Positions 24,714 to 35,135 are shown, counted from the first letter of the stretch. The stretch: DNA of 64,000 bases from Pyruvatibacter sp. (GCF_040219635.1 NZ_JAVJSC010000003.1:444501-508500), one strand, 5' to 3'. Program-made: numbers and translations. Notes: generated by a model from the letters alone, not told the origin.

Positions 24714-24724
24714 CAAAACCAAAA

Positions 24725-25948
<1,224 letters not shown>

Positions 25949-25953
25949 CAGCC

Positions 25954-26484
25954 ATGCGTATCGAAGCTCTTTCCATCGGCGAAAATCCGCCGTTTGATGT
26001 CAATGTCATTGTCGAGGTGCCCGTTGGTGGTGCGCCGATCAAATATGAGTTCGACAAGCCGTCGGGCGCACTCGTGGTGGACAGGTTTTTGAACGCCTCC
26101 ATGCGCTACCCGTGCAACTACGGCTTTGTGCCCCACACATTATCGGAAGACGGCGACCCGGTGGATGTGCTGGTAGCAGGCACGCCTGCCGTTGTGCCCG
26201 GTGCGGTCATGGCGTGCCGTCCTGTAGGCGTGCTGCTGATGGAGGACGAGGCTGGTATGGACGAGAAGATTGTTGCGGTGCCGCCGTCGCGCCTCAACAC
26301 CTACTATGACAGCGTTCAGCAGTACACGGACCTTCCCAAAATGCTGCTCGACCAGATTGAGCATTTTTTCAATCACTACAAGGCGCTTGAAAAAGACAAA
26401 TGGGTGAAGCTCAACGGCTGGGGCGATGCCGACAAGGCCCGCTCACTGATTGCGGATGCCATTGAAAAAGCCAAGAGCGCCTGA
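25954..26484 (+). CDS. ppa: Inorganic pyrophosphatase (family I)
   Basis: This 176-residue soluble pyrophosphatase has the family signature DGDPVDVLV, the substrate-binding YEFDKPSGALVVDRF and YPCNYGFVPHT segments, and the late KDKWVKLNGW. It hydrolyses PPi to phosphate. Lying 5 bp after argG, it could pull the PPi-producing synthase reaction forward. The dehydrogenase-like gene follows after 14 bp. Confidence 0.97.
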   Translation: MRIEALSIGENPPFDVNVIVEVPVGGAPIKYEFDKPSGALVVDRFLNASMRYPCNYGFVPHTLSEDGDPVDVLVAGTPAVVPGAVMACRPVGVLLMEDEAGMDEKIVAVPPSRLNTYYDSVQQYTDLPKMLLDQIEHFFNHYKALEKDKWVKLNGWGDADKARSLIADAIEKAKSA

Positions 26485-26498
26485 TGAGGATCACCTGA

Positions 26499-27491
26499 AT
26501 GTCCAAGACCATTCTCGTCGCCGGCGGCTACGGTGTTGTTGGCACACACATTGCCCGCCAGCTTCGCCACCTGATGCCCGATGCGCATCTCATCATTGCC
26601 GGTCGGTCTCCGGAAAAAGCGGCACCGCTTGTGACAGAGCTTGGCAGCGCTAAATCGCTGGCTATGGATACAGCCTCGCCCGCCGACGCCCTGACAAAAG
26701 CAGGCCCAATCGACGCGATTGTTGCAGCATTACAAGACCCGCATGACAAGCTGCTGCAATTTGCCCTGACGAACGGCATTGCTCACCTGAGCATCACCCG
26801 CGCCGTGACGGAGATGGCCGGGCTTCTTGCAACCGCCGCTCACACCGGCCTGCGTGCACCGCTGGTGCCCGCCGCCCATTGGCAGGCGGGCATTCTGTCA
26901 GTGACCGCACTCGATTTCGCCAATCAGTTTCAATCCGTACACCGCATTTCCATGTCGGCCTTGTTTGACCTGGCAGACCCGATTGGACCGATGACCATCG
27001 AAGATGCCGGGCACTTCTTCGGCAAGGCGCTGATTGTGCGCGACAACCAGTGGACCTGGATTGAGCCGGACGCCGAGGCAAAACAGATCACCATCGGCAC
27101 GCAGACATTTGACGCCAAGCCCATGAGCGTGCTGGACGTGACCAGCCTGCGCGCGGCCACCGGCGCTGCGAATATCGGTTTTTATCTTGGCATGGGCACA
27201 TCCAGCGGCACCCGCGACGCAGGGGCCGCATCCCACGATATGCTGATAGAGATTGAAGGCACCGATGCATCCGGGACCACCACGACGCGCACGCGTTTGG
27301 TGTCCGACCCGCAAGGACAGGCACACCTGACCGCTACCGGCGCGGCACTGGCCACCCGGCGCGCCATCGGCGGTGATGGCAAGCCTGCGCCCGCGCCAGC
27401 CATCCACATGCCGGAAACCATTCTGGACGTGCGCGCAACAACAGCGCTCCTGCAATCGGAGTTCGGCATCAAGGTGACCGATACCCCCTAA
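26499..27491 (+). CDS. NAD(P)-binding saccharopine-dehydrogenase-like protein
   Basis: This 330-residue protein begins with a Rossmann motif, ILVAGGYGVVGTHIARQL (5-22), followed by IIAGRSPEKAAPL. This is the pattern of saccharopine dehydrogenase-like / NmrA-like reductases. Conserved IVAALQDPHD and HWQAGI segments follow. The substrate-side half is not recognisable to a specific enzyme. It appears to be the third gene of the argG-ppa transcript, although a metabolic link is not obvious. Confidence 0.8.
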   Translation: MSKTILVAGGYGVVGTHIARQLRHLMPDAHLIIAGRSPEKAAPLVTELGSAKSLAMDTASPADALTKAGPIDAIVAALQDPHDKLLQFALTNGIAHLSITRAVTEMAGLLATAAHTGLRAPLVPAAHWQAGILSVTALDFANQFQSVHRISMSALFDLADPIGPMTIEDAGHFFGKALIVRDNQWTWIEPDAEAKQITIGTQTFDAKPMSVLDVTSLRAATGAANIGFYLGMGTSSGTRDAGAASHDMLIEIEGTDASGTTTTRTRLVSDPQGQAHLTATGAALATRRAIGGDGKPAPAPAIHMPETILDVRATTALLQSEFGIKVTDTP

Positions 27492-27503
27492 CTCAGCATG
27501 GCC

Positions 27504-29054
27504 CTAAAAAGAAGGCGCAAAGGCCTCGCCCGGCAATGTCCAGTTGGCGGGTTCGCCAAGGCCGCCGAACACATGCGCGCCAAGTTCCTGAACCATCGCC
27601 CCGCCCGATTGCGCGTTGGTAAGCACCACCAGCGCCACCTGTTCCCTGGGCTCGACAATCAGCAGGCTCGCATAGCCGGGGTTTATGCCCCACTGCCACA
27701 AGGTACGTTGGGTATCCCCGTCACTGAGCACCCGGTCACGGATGCCGATGCCAAGACCCCACGAAATACTTTTTGATACGCCTTTTCCCACATGCACCTG
27801 GGGTGTGGTGATGGTGGCCATGTCTGATGGTTCAAGCAGCGTAGGCGACATTATCTCGCGGGCAAACAGCGCTATCTCACCGGCCGTGCCGCGCAGAGAA
27901 GACGCAGGATGCACATCTCCCGCAGCGCGCAGAGGGATCGGCACATTTGCAAACAGCAAAGGCACCGCACACAGCAGGCCGAGCACCAGCGCCAGCCGCA
28001 TCCAGAACCCGCTGCGCTGATCATCTTGGCGCATCACCGTGCCGGGCCGCACAGTACTGAACCCCAACACATGAAACAGCAACCGCCACAGCGTAACGGC
28101 GAGTGCGACCACAAGCGCAAAAACAATGGCAATAATGAAAACCGTTGTAGCCAGCCCCAGTCCTACAAGCTCAAGCACCACGACCATGCTGGCGATGCCG
28201 CCTGCAAGCAGGGGCAATGTCAGGTGGCCCATCCGCAGACGCGGCTGCTGCAACACCAAACGCACCACCACAAACACCAGCGCCAGGCTGGCGGCAAACA
28301 TTCCAATGAACGGCAGAGCCACCAGCGCCACGGGCATCCACGCGGCTGTATGACCCGTTGCCATCATGCTCAACTGGTCATCACGTAATGCAAAGCCCGT
28401 TTCCTGAATGCCCAGAGGTTCAAACAACCGCGCGCGCGCCACATCCGCAAATGGTTTTTGCTCATGTGCCGTAATTGCATAACCCAAATAGTCAAAACCT
28501 TCGCCCGCATAGGCAAACGCCTCGCCCGGTGTCGTAATCAGGGCATGAGAGGAGCGACGCAGATCGTTCGACAGGCCTGACGTATGCGTTAGAATCTGCC
28601 GCAGGGTTATGGAAGGCACCCGACCGTCACTGCCCGGCTCAAGCCAAGGCGGCTCAAGGCCCAGCCCGATGTCAGTGTCCAGCCGCAGCTTGCCCGCCGC
28701 CACAAGCTGCATTGCCACATGCGCCGCCACCGGCTTGGAGAGCGACGCCGCCTCAAACAGCGTATCCGGCGTCACCGGCGCGCGGCCAATAACGTTGCGG
28801 ATGCCAAAACCGCGTTCATAGATGAGCCTGCCGCCACGCATCAAAGCAACCTGCGCGCCGGGCACACTGTTGTGTTCCATCAGGCGCGGCACGAAGGCAT
28901 CAAGCGCCTGAGCGATTTCAGCGTCGTCCCACGTCAACATGCCTGTGTCAGCACGCACTGCGGGTAGGAATGCAATACTCAAGGCCACCCACACGCCAAC
29001 CGCGACCGCAAACCGGCACCATATAAAGCCCATATATGTTGCCAGTCCGCGCAT
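27504..29054 (-). CDS. Serine hydrolase (class C beta-lactamase fold) with inserted membrane domain
   Basis: This 516-residue protein has an N-terminal signal or anchor (about 11-35), then a beta-lactamase/PBP-like fold. The SxxK motif is S104-L-S-K107 and the Tyr motif is Y182-A-G. After MATGHTAAW (231-239), where the fold normally continues directly, there is a hydrophobic block of about 130 residues (about 241-372) with four or five membrane segments. The fold then resumes with SSLRGTAGEIALFAREI, and the third-motif region WQWGINPGYAS (453-463) lacks the classical KTG/HxG. Function is probably a peptidase or esterase at the membrane. Its ATG overlaps the stop of the aldo/keto reductase gene by one base, so the two are coupled. 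Confidence 0.86.
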   Translation of the reverse strand: MRGLATYMGFIWCRFAVAVGVWVALSIAFLPAVRADTGMLTWDDAEIAQALDAFVPRLMEHNSVPGAQVALMRGGRLIYERGFGIRNVIGRAPVTPDTLFEAASLSKPVAAHVAMQLVAAGKLRLDTDIGLGLEPPWLEPGSDGRVPSITLRQILTHTSGLSNDLRRSSHALITTPGEAFAYAGEGFDYLGYAITAHEQKPFADVARARLFEPLGIQETGFALRDDQLSMMATGHTAAWMPVALVALPFIGMFAASLALVFVVVRLVLQQPRLRMGHLTLPLLAGGIASMVVVLELVGLGLATTVFIIAIVFALVVALAVTLWRLLFHVLGFSTVRPGTVMRQDDQRSGFWMRLALVLGLLCAVPLLFANVPIPLRAAGDVHPASSLRGTAGEIALFAREIMSPTLLEPSDMATITTPQVHVGKGVSKSISWGLGIGIRDRVLSDGDTQRTLWQWGINPGYASLLIVEPREQVALVVLTNAQSGGAMVQELGAHVFGGLGEPANWTLPGEAFAPSF

Positions 29055-30082
29055 CAGCCGTTGAGGCCATCAAGTGGAAACTCTTCAAGCGGCATACGGG
29101 GCTTTTGGAAATTGAGCCGTAGCGCATCAATGCGCGCGCGCACATCGTCTTCCAAAGGCCCACGCGCCTCAGCCTCAACGAGCTGCGTAAGTTCATCACG
29201 ATTTTTGACGCCGAGTATCACGCAATCAACCCCTTCCATGCTCAATGCATAGCGGTGCGCAACAACGGCGGGGTCTTCGCCCATCTCAGCGCACAACTGC
29301 CGGAACGGTTCAGCCCTCGCGTAGTCCGTTACCTGCTCATTGTCAGCGGGCAGCGCCCGGTCAATGGCCGATGTAAGCGCACCTGCCTGCACAGCACGAA
29401 TACCAAGCACGCCCACGCCGTTATTATGCGCTGTGCGGATGATGTTGCGCGGCTCGGCGGGCTCTTCATAGCGGCGCATGTCGCCTGCTGAATCCATCAG
29501 GTTTGCCACCGCCTGCACAATGCCGGGCTTCACGTCATGGCGCAGCGCATCCATGATCGACCGTGGCAGCCCCGTTCCGGTAATACCCCACGCTCCAATC
29601 AGCCCGCGCTCAACGAACGACTGCATCGCAGGCACAACATAGTCCGTATAAAGAGAATAACGCGTGGCCCACTTATCCTGCGTATCAGCATTCCTGGCGT
29701 ACACATAGTCGTCAGGACAGATGTTGGAATGCAGCACGAAAATATCTGCGTGCTGTACTTTCATCATGTCGAGCGAACGCACCAGTTTGCGTTCGAGTTC
29801 GGATGCCACTTTATCGGCGGGGGGCGACCCAAGCTGGCATTTTGTGGTGAGCCGCACACCTTCCGGCACTGAACCGCCAAAGGCCTCGGCAATGACAGTT
29901 TCCGCTTCGCCGCGACCATACATCGGCGCCATATCGAGCAGTGTAATGCCCGCATCCACCGCCGCATGAACCGTGGCAACAGCTTCGGCGCGCGTTGTCT
30001 CGCCCCATATCTGTCCCAGCCCGCCGCCGCCAAGGGCAAATGCGCTGACCGGCCACAAAGAGCCAAGCTGCCGTGTTTGCAT
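29054..30082 (-). CDS. Aldo/keto reductase (dimeric-dehydrogenase-like group)
   Basis: This 342-residue aldo/keto reductase is of the group that includes D-threo-aldose and L-fucose dehydrogenases. The N-terminal GGGGLGQIWG replaces the usual GTxxxG, and the tetrad is visible as LLDMAPMYG (Asp, Tyr), TTKC (Lys) and VLHSN (His). The C-terminal YALSMEGVDCVILGVKN is the cofactor region. It is the first gene of a two-gene unit with the membrane-inserted serine hydrolase. Substrate unknown. Confidence 0.9.
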   Translation of the reverse strand: MQTRQLGSLWPVSAFALGGGGLGQIWGETTRAEAVATVHAAVDAGITLLDMAPMYGRGEAETVIAEAFGGSVPEGVRLTTKCQLGSPPADKVASELERKLVRSLDMMKVQHADIFVLHSNICPDDYVYARNADTQDKWATRYSLYTDYVVPAMQSFVERGLIGAWGITGTGLPRSIMDALRHDVKPGIVQAVANLMDSAGDMRRYEEPAEPRNIIRTAHNNGVGVLGIRAVQAGALTSAIDRALPADNEQVTDYARAEPFRQLCAEMGEDPAVVAHRYALSMEGVDCVILGVKNRDELTQLVEAEARGPLEDDVRARIDALRLNFQKPRMPLEEFPLDGLNG

Positions 30083-30118
30083 TCCGCGCGTGCTCCTCAG
30101 ACCTGCATGGTGGTGGGA

Positions 30119-31012
30119 TTACTCAACCGGGTCGGCAAGCCCGGCCTGCCGATGGGCTGCAATCAACGTGTTGCGCATCAGGCAGGCAACCGTCATCAGC
30201 CCGACACCGCCGGGCACCGGCGTAATGGCCCCGGCAATCTGGCTGGCCGCAGCAAAATCAACATCGCCGACCAGCCGGGTTTTGCCTTCACCCTTTTCAG
30301 GGGCCGGAATGCGGTTGATGCCCACATCAATCACAATGGCACCTGGCTTCACCCAGTCGCCCTGAACAAAGTTGGGCTTGCCGATGGCGGCCACCAGAAT
30401 GTCAGCCGCGCGCGCCTCGGCCCGCAAATCCCTGGTACGCGAATGCGCCATGGTGACGGTACAGTTTTCGCGCAGCAGCAACTGCGCCACCGGCTTGCCC
30501 ACCAGATTGGAGCGCCCGATCACCAGCGCCTTGAGCCCCGACAGATCTTCGCGCACGCCCTTGAGCATCAGATACGCGCCATAGGGCGTGCAGGGCACCA
30601 TCGCATCCAGCCCGCTGGCCAGACGCCCGGCGTTGAGCGGATGCAGCCCGTCCACATCCTTGAGCGGATCAATTGCATCAATCACCGCTTGTTGAGAAAT
30701 CTGCGCGGGCACCGGAAACTGCACAAGAATACCGCTCACCTGCGGGTCGGCATTAAGCGTTTCGACCAGCGCCAGAAGCGTCTCCTGAGACGTATCGTCG
30801 GGCAGCCTGTGCTCAATGGAACGAATGCCAACTTCCTCGCAGGCCCGCCCCTTGGCCCGCACATATACCTGGCTGGCCGGGTCTGCACCGACCAGCACAA
30901 CAGCCAGTGCAGGCGTGATGCTGCGCGATGCCCCAAGCGCTGCCACACCCTCAGCCACTTTGGCCTTCACGCGGGCCGCATAGGTTTTGCCGTCAATCAG
31001 CGTGGCGGGCAT
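30119..31012 (-). CDS. folD: Methylenetetrahydrofolate dehydrogenase / cyclohydrolase
   Basis: This 297-residue bifunctional enzyme of one-carbon metabolism has YVRAKGRACEEVGI, which carries the catalytic Tyr and Lys (YxxxK). It also has ILVQFPVPAQI, DVDGLHPLNAGRL, IGRSNLVGKPVA (NADP site) and the closing TPVPGGVGLMTVA. The length is normal. yggT lies 12 bp upstream, so the two genes form one leftward unit, a common alphaproteobacterial arrangement. Confidence 0.97.
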   Translation of the reverse strand: MPATLIDGKTYAARVKAKVAEGVAALGASRSITPALAVVLVGADPASQVYVRAKGRACEEVGIRSIEHRLPDDTSQETLLALVETLNADPQVSGILVQFPVPAQISQQAVIDAIDPLKDVDGLHPLNAGRLASGLDAMVPCTPYGAYLMLKGVREDLSGLKALVIGRSNLVGKPVAQLLLRENCTVTMAHSRTRDLRAEARAADILVAAIGKPNFVQGDWVKPGAIVIDVGINRIPAPEKGEGKTRLVGDVDFAAASQIAGAITPVPGGVGLMTVACLMRNTLIAAHRQAGLADPVE

Positions 31013-31024
31013 CAGCGGCGCACC

Positions 31025-31318
31025 TTAGTAGAGCGAGGGTTGCAGCACATACAGCACGATGATCCGCTGCAGCGCGTAGATCGCAATCAGCGCCACCAGC
31101 GGCGACAGATCAAGACCGCCCATGGTGGGCAAAAAATTACGGATCGGCTGGTAGATCGGCTCGGTCAGTCGATAGAACATGTCGGCAATCTGCGCCACGA
31201 ACCGGTTGCGCGTATCAATCACGTTGAACGCAATCAGCCAGCTCAAAATGACGCCAATGATGACGATCCACCAGGCAAGGTTGAGAATAAGAAGGGCGAC
31301 TTCGGCAATAACCTGCAT
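31025..31318 (-). CDS. yggT: YggT-family membrane protein
   Basis: This 97-residue protein has two long hydrophobic segments (about 5-30 and 70-92) around LTEPIYQPIRNFLPTMGGLDLSP, the diagnostic YggT loop. The family is implicated in osmotic protection and, in some bacteria, in placing cell-division or photosynthetic complexes. It precedes folD on the same strand by 12 bp. Confidence 0.93.
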   Translation of the reverse strand: MQVIAEVALLILNLAWWIVIIGVILSWLIAFNVIDTRNRFVAQIADMFYRLTEPIYQPIRNFLPTMGGLDLSPLVALIAIYALQRIIVLYVLQPSLY

Positions 31319-31438
31319 GTGCGTGTCCGAAATTGAGGAAGGGACGATGTGAAATCAGCAATGCTCAGGTGTACTTGCGCCGCCGGACTGACGCAAGCGA
31401 ACCGGCACTATTAGGCTGCCCCGCAATGCCCCATAGAC

Positions 31439-31461
31439 AATTGACACCTATAGTGCCAATT
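31439..31461. promoter_or_regulatory. Imperfect palindrome overlapping a -35-like box
   Basis: AATTGACAC and GTGCCAATT (one mismatch) flank CTATA, and the left arm contains TTGACA. It sits 64 bp before the gene at 31525, so it may be both promoter and operator of the DUF1330-like/GST pair. No matching -10 box at ideal spacing is clear. Confidence 0.42.
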
Positions 31462-31524
31462 ATTAGCTCCACCACACACCATGTGATGCACTAACATGCG
31501 AAAACCAACAGGGGAGATCAGGAC

Positions 31525-32199
31525 ATGAGGCGGGCAAGCGCTGGCATCTGGATTTGGGGCACGGCTGTTGCTTTGGCCGTGGTCTTTACGGCCTGGTATC
31601 ACAACTGGCGCGGACCACTCACCGCTGCCCAGGTTGAAGCATACACAGAGCAACTCGCAGCCCGCACCGATATTACCCCGCAAAACCTGCAGGCAATACG
31701 CACGTTCATGCAAGACGACGACGGTAAAGAGTTCTGGATGCTGAATGTCATAAAGCTCCACGACAGCGCGCAACCCCACCCGGAGACAGGCGAGCCAACA
31801 GACCCCGCCGACCTGCTGACCGTCTACTCCAGCGCCTTTATCGGCCGCCTCCTGCTGAGCGCCGGGCACCCGGTTTTTGTTGCCGACAAAACCGGCCCCT
31901 ATGTCGATACCTTCGGGACCAGCGCCACGCCGCAATGGCACTTTGTGTCCATGGTCCGTTATCGCTCCCGCCGCGACCTCATGGAAGCTGCAACCTATGA
32001 AGGGTTTCCCGGCGTGCATCTCTACAAGACCGCCGCTATGCAGCGTACATTCAATTTCCCCACACAAGCCCGGCTTTCAACTTTTGCGGGGCCTGCATAC
32101 GCCGTTCCGTTCCTCATCCTTTTTGCAGCCGCTCTCACGCATCTTGTGGTGATGATCCGTCGCACGCGCCGCGCCACCCCCACGGAGCAGAACAGATGA
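31525..32199 (+). CDS. Membrane-anchored DUF1330-like protein
   Basis: This 224-residue protein has an N-terminal membrane segment (about 7-24) and a C-terminal one (about 190-211). Between them is a soluble region with EFWMLNVIKL and WHFVSMVRYRSRRDLMEAATYEG. This recalls the ferredoxin-like dimeric alpha-beta barrel of DUF1330/NIPSNAP proteins, although membrane anchors at both ends are unusual for that fold. Its stop overlaps the next gene by 4 bp, so it is coupled to a glutathione-transferase-like protein. Function unknown. Confidence 0.78.
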   Translation: MRRASAGIWIWGTAVALAVVFTAWYHNWRGPLTAAQVEAYTEQLAARTDITPQNLQAIRTFMQDDDGKEFWMLNVIKLHDSAQPHPETGEPTDPADLLTVYSSAFIGRLLLSAGHPVFVADKTGPYVDTFGTSATPQWHFVSMVRYRSRRDLMEAATYEGFPGVHLYKTAAMQRTFNFPTQARLSTFAGPAYAVPFLILFAAALTHLVVMIRRTRRATPTEQNR

Positions 32200-33272
32200 T
32201 GACAGTCTTTGGCATTTCCATTTCGTACTATACGGGCAAACTTGAAGCCTATCTGCGCTACAAGGCCATTCCCTACAAAATGGATCATCCGTATGCCGAT
32301 CAGCCCCGCATCAGGAAACTGGCTGGGGCCATCCAGGTCCCCCTTGTTGAACTGGATGACGGACGATGGCTGTCGGATTCAACGCCCATCATCGCCTATC
32401 TGGAAAGCATCCATCCCGAAAAGCCGGTAATGCCGCAAAACCCGGCACTGCGCTTCATCGCCCTGCTCATTGAGGACTATGCGGATGAATGGCTGTGGCG
32501 CAGCGCCATGCACTACCGGTGGAGTTACGACCACGACAGCGCGCTGCAATCGCGCGTGTTGGCGGATGAACTGACAACCCATATCCCGGCACCGCGTTTT
32601 ATGCGCCGGTGGATGATCAAGCGCCGCCAGATCACCCGCTTTGTGAAAAACGATGGCGTGACCCGCGACACATGGGACCATGTGGAAGCGGGTTTCTTCA
32701 ACGCCATGCGCGCCATGTCGGCGATGCTTGCAACGCGGCCCTTTCTGCTTGGGTCATCCCCCTCCATTGCCGACATCGGCATGATGGGGCCGATGCTGCG
32801 CCACTTCGCAACGGACCCGACACCCGCCGCCATCATGCGCAACGACTGGCCCCATATTGCCGAATGGGTGGCGCGCACCTGGAATGCTGCTGCAACAGTC
32901 CATGAAACGGCTCTCCTCGATGCCGTTCCCGACGACGCCGCAGCCATGCTGCGCGAGATCGCTGAAACATACATGGTGCAACAACGCGAAAACGCTCTGG
33001 CCTTTGCAGACGGCAAAAAGCGTTTTGCCATGACGGTGCAGGGCTGTGCCTACAAAAATATGCCGGTGTCGCGCTACCGCGTCTATTGCCTTGAGCGACT
33101 GCGCGAAGAGTTTGCAGGCTTAAGCGACGATCACCAGCAACAAATACGCACGCTGCTGTCGCAACCCGAATACGCACTACTGTGGGACGGCGACGTGCCC
33201 GCCACATCAGGCCACGACGTGGATCGCGCTACCCCCTTCGCCAGGGGCATCAACGTGTATGACTTTGGCTGA
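32196..33272 (+). CDS. Glutathione S-transferase-like protein with long C-terminal extension
   Basis: This 358-residue protein starts with a GST-type thioredoxin domain: ISYYTGKLEAYLRYKAIPY (Tyr in the catalytic position), then VPLVELDDGRWLSDSTPIIAYLE with the conserved Asp-Ser glutathione-binding pair. The helical domain ends near residue 245. About 110 further residues (from about NDWPHIAEWV onward to YDFG) are not part of a normal GST. The family of 'GST N-terminal domain' proteins of about 350 residues has no defined substrate. It is coupled to the membrane-anchored DUF1330-like gene. Confidence 0.85.
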   Translation: MMTVFGISISYYTGKLEAYLRYKAIPYKMDHPYADQPRIRKLAGAIQVPLVELDDGRWLSDSTPIIAYLESIHPEKPVMPQNPALRFIALLIEDYADEWLWRSAMHYRWSYDHDSALQSRVLADELTTHIPAPRFMRRWMIKRRQITRFVKNDGVTRDTWDHVEAGFFNAMRAMSAMLATRPFLLGSSPSIADIGMMGPMLRHFATDPTPAAIMRNDWPHIAEWVARTWNAAATVHETALLDAVPDDAAAMLREIAETYMVQQRENALAFADGKKRFAMTVQGCAYKNMPVSRYRVYCLERLREEFAGLSDDHQQQIRTLLSQPEYALLWDGDVPATSGHDVDRATPFARGINVYDFG

Positions 33273-33284
33273 AGTCCGGAGGCA

Positions 33285-34256
33285 TCAATATTGGTCAGCG
33301 AAGTGCGTTCTGCACGCCCGCGCAAAAGCGTCACCTATGAACGCGCGCGCCCGTTTGCTGACTGCCGCGTCCGGGGCAAGCATGTCGAAGGCATGGTAGC
33401 AGCCTGAATACATTTCAAACGCCACCTCGACGCCCGCACCGCGCAGCGCCTCCACATAGGCCACGGTCTCATCCGCAAAAGGCTCTAGGTCGCCGACAAA
33501 TGTCGCCGTGGGCGGAAGACCCGAATAATCCACCGCCCGAGCCGCAGCAGCATCGGCAGGGATCGGGGCCCCCGCATCATGCAGGCCCTTGAGATACAAC
33601 GCCCACGCAAAGCTGTTGGTCGCCGTATTCCACACAGGTGCCGTATTGCCCTGCGCCGACGCGTTTTGCATTCGATCATCAATCATCGGATAGATCGGCA
33701 TCTGAAACGCAATACGAACAGACTTGCGGTCGCGGGCCCGCAAGCTGAGCGCCGCCGTCAGGCCACCACCAGCGCTGTGTCCGCCAACGAAAATCTGATC
33801 CGTCCGTATGCCAAGTGTTTTGGCATTGTCGCGCACCCACACCAATGCGTCATGGCAGTCGTCAATGGCTGCCGGATACGGCGCCTCGAGCGAGCGGCGA
33901 TAGGCAGGGGCGACAATCACACAGTCATGCGCTCCGGCAAAAAGCGCCATTGCGTCACCCGATACATCGGGTGACCCCAGCGCATACCCCCCGCCATGCA
34001 GATACAACAGGCAGGGCAAATCGCCCGACGCATGTGCCGGACGCAAAATGCGCGTACGTATGGTGCCGTCACCGTTGGATCGCGGCACCTGCTGCGTACT
34101 GGTCACATAGCCGTCAAGGGAAGGTGCCCGTGCAAGGCGTGTGAGCAGGTTAAACAGCCGATACCGCAGTCGCGATGGCTTAAGCAGCGAGCCAAACCGT
34201 TTGGCAGACCTGCGAAGCTCCGGGTCGAGACCTTCAATGCGAAACGATGCGGCCAT
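33285..34256 (-). CDS. Alpha/beta hydrolase, hormone-sensitive lipase family
   Basis: This 323-residue esterase/lipase has the oxyanion motif HGGG (in YLHGGGYALG), the nucleophile elbow GHSAGGG, the acid in GDLEPF and the His in GCYHAFDM. These are all hallmarks of the HSL (family IV) group. It lacks a signal peptide and is probably cytoplasmic. It converges on the GST-like gene with a 12-bp gap. It probably cleaves short to medium acyl esters. Confidence 0.93.
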   Translation of the reverse strand: MAASFRIEGLDPELRRSAKRFGSLLKPSRLRYRLFNLLTRLARAPSLDGYVTSTQQVPRSNGDGTIRTRILRPAHASGDLPCLLYLHGGGYALGSPDVSGDAMALFAGAHDCVIVAPAYRRSLEAPYPAAIDDCHDALVWVRDNAKTLGIRTDQIFVGGHSAGGGLTAALSLRARDRKSVRIAFQMPIYPMIDDRMQNASAQGNTAPVWNTATNSFAWALYLKGLHDAGAPIPADAAAARAVDYSGLPPTATFVGDLEPFADETVAYVEALRGAGVEVAFEMYSGCYHAFDMLAPDAAVSKRARAFIGDAFARACRTHFADQY

Positions 34257-34374
34257 AACGACTTCCCCTTATGCAATACTGCGTGCGGCACGCTGAGCGC
34301 CACTTGTCAGGCTTGGGAGCAGGCGTCACACTTGCCGCTGACCCTATCACGCACCAGCCGCAGGCCCGCCAGCG

Positions 34375-35100
34375 ATGCCACCCTCCATCACACTTTATAC
34401 CGGCCCCACCCCCAACGGCCGCAAGATTTCCATTGCCCTTGAGGAAATGGGCCTGCCCTATACGCTCGAATACGTGGATATTCTGGCTGGCGATCAGCAC
34501 AAGCCGGAGTTTCTTGCCCTCAACCCCAACAACAAGTTTCCCGTCATCATTGATGCCGACGGACCCGACGGCGCACCGCTGACGCTGTGGGAGTCAGGGG
34601 CAATTTTGTGGTATCTGGCTGAAAAGACGGGGCAGTTCCTGCCCGCATCCGGCACCGCCCGCCACCTGACCCATCAATGGCTGATGTTTCAGATGGCCAG
34701 CGTCGGGCCGATGTTCGGCCAGTTCGCGCACTTCTTTTTTTACGCCAAGGAAAAACACCCCTATTCCATCGCCCGCTACCAGTCTGAGATGCAACGCCTG
34801 CTTGCCGTGATGGATGAGCATCTGGCCAAGTCAGAATGGTTTGCAGGCGACGCCTACACCATTGCCGACATGGCCGTGTTGCCATGGGTGGAGGGCACAG
34901 TGGATGTGCCTGGTATTGACGGCATCGACAATCTGCGCGCCTGGGTGCATCGCCTCAAGGAGCGCCCCGCTGTCATGCGCGGGCTGGATGTGGGCCGCGA
35001 GACGGTGCGCGCTGAAACCGTCGAAGGGGGCATGAAGGGATTTAGCGACGAGCACCGCTCGCAACTTTTCGGCACCGCGCAGTACACACGCACAAAATAG
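34375..35100 (+). CDS. Glutathione S-transferase, YfcG/Nu-like
   Basis: This 241-residue protein has TGPTPNGRKISIALEEMGLPY in the N-terminal thioredoxin fold (Thr/Asn active-site pattern of Ure2p/YfcG-like transferases), NPNNKFPVI with the cis-Pro, and WESGAILWYLAEKTG with the glutathione gamma-glutamyl-binding Glu-Ser. The C-terminal ADMAVLPW is the usual helix cap. Such enzymes often act as disulfide reductases. Next comes a GFA gene, also linked to glutathione chemistry. Confidence 0.93.
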   Translation: MPPSITLYTGPTPNGRKISIALEEMGLPYTLEYVDILAGDQHKPEFLALNPNNKFPVIIDADGPDGAPLTLWESGAILWYLAEKTGQFLPASGTARHLTHQWLMFQMASVGPMFGQFAHFFFYAKEKHPYSIARYQSEMQRLLAVMDEHLAKSEWFAGDAYTIADMAVLPWVEGTVDVPGIDGIDNLRAWVHRLKERPAVMRGLDVGRETVRAETVEGGMKGFSDEHRSQLFGTAQYTRTK

Positions 35101-35135
35101 GTCGTACAAAGACAATACAGCAGGGAGAAATATGC

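Noticed and set aside
29966..31336. A 456-residue plus-strand frame over the aldo/keto reductase, folD and yggT genes
   Set aside because: It crosses three well-supported genes on the other strand and is rich in Arg/His/Asn/Gln with no recognisable domain.
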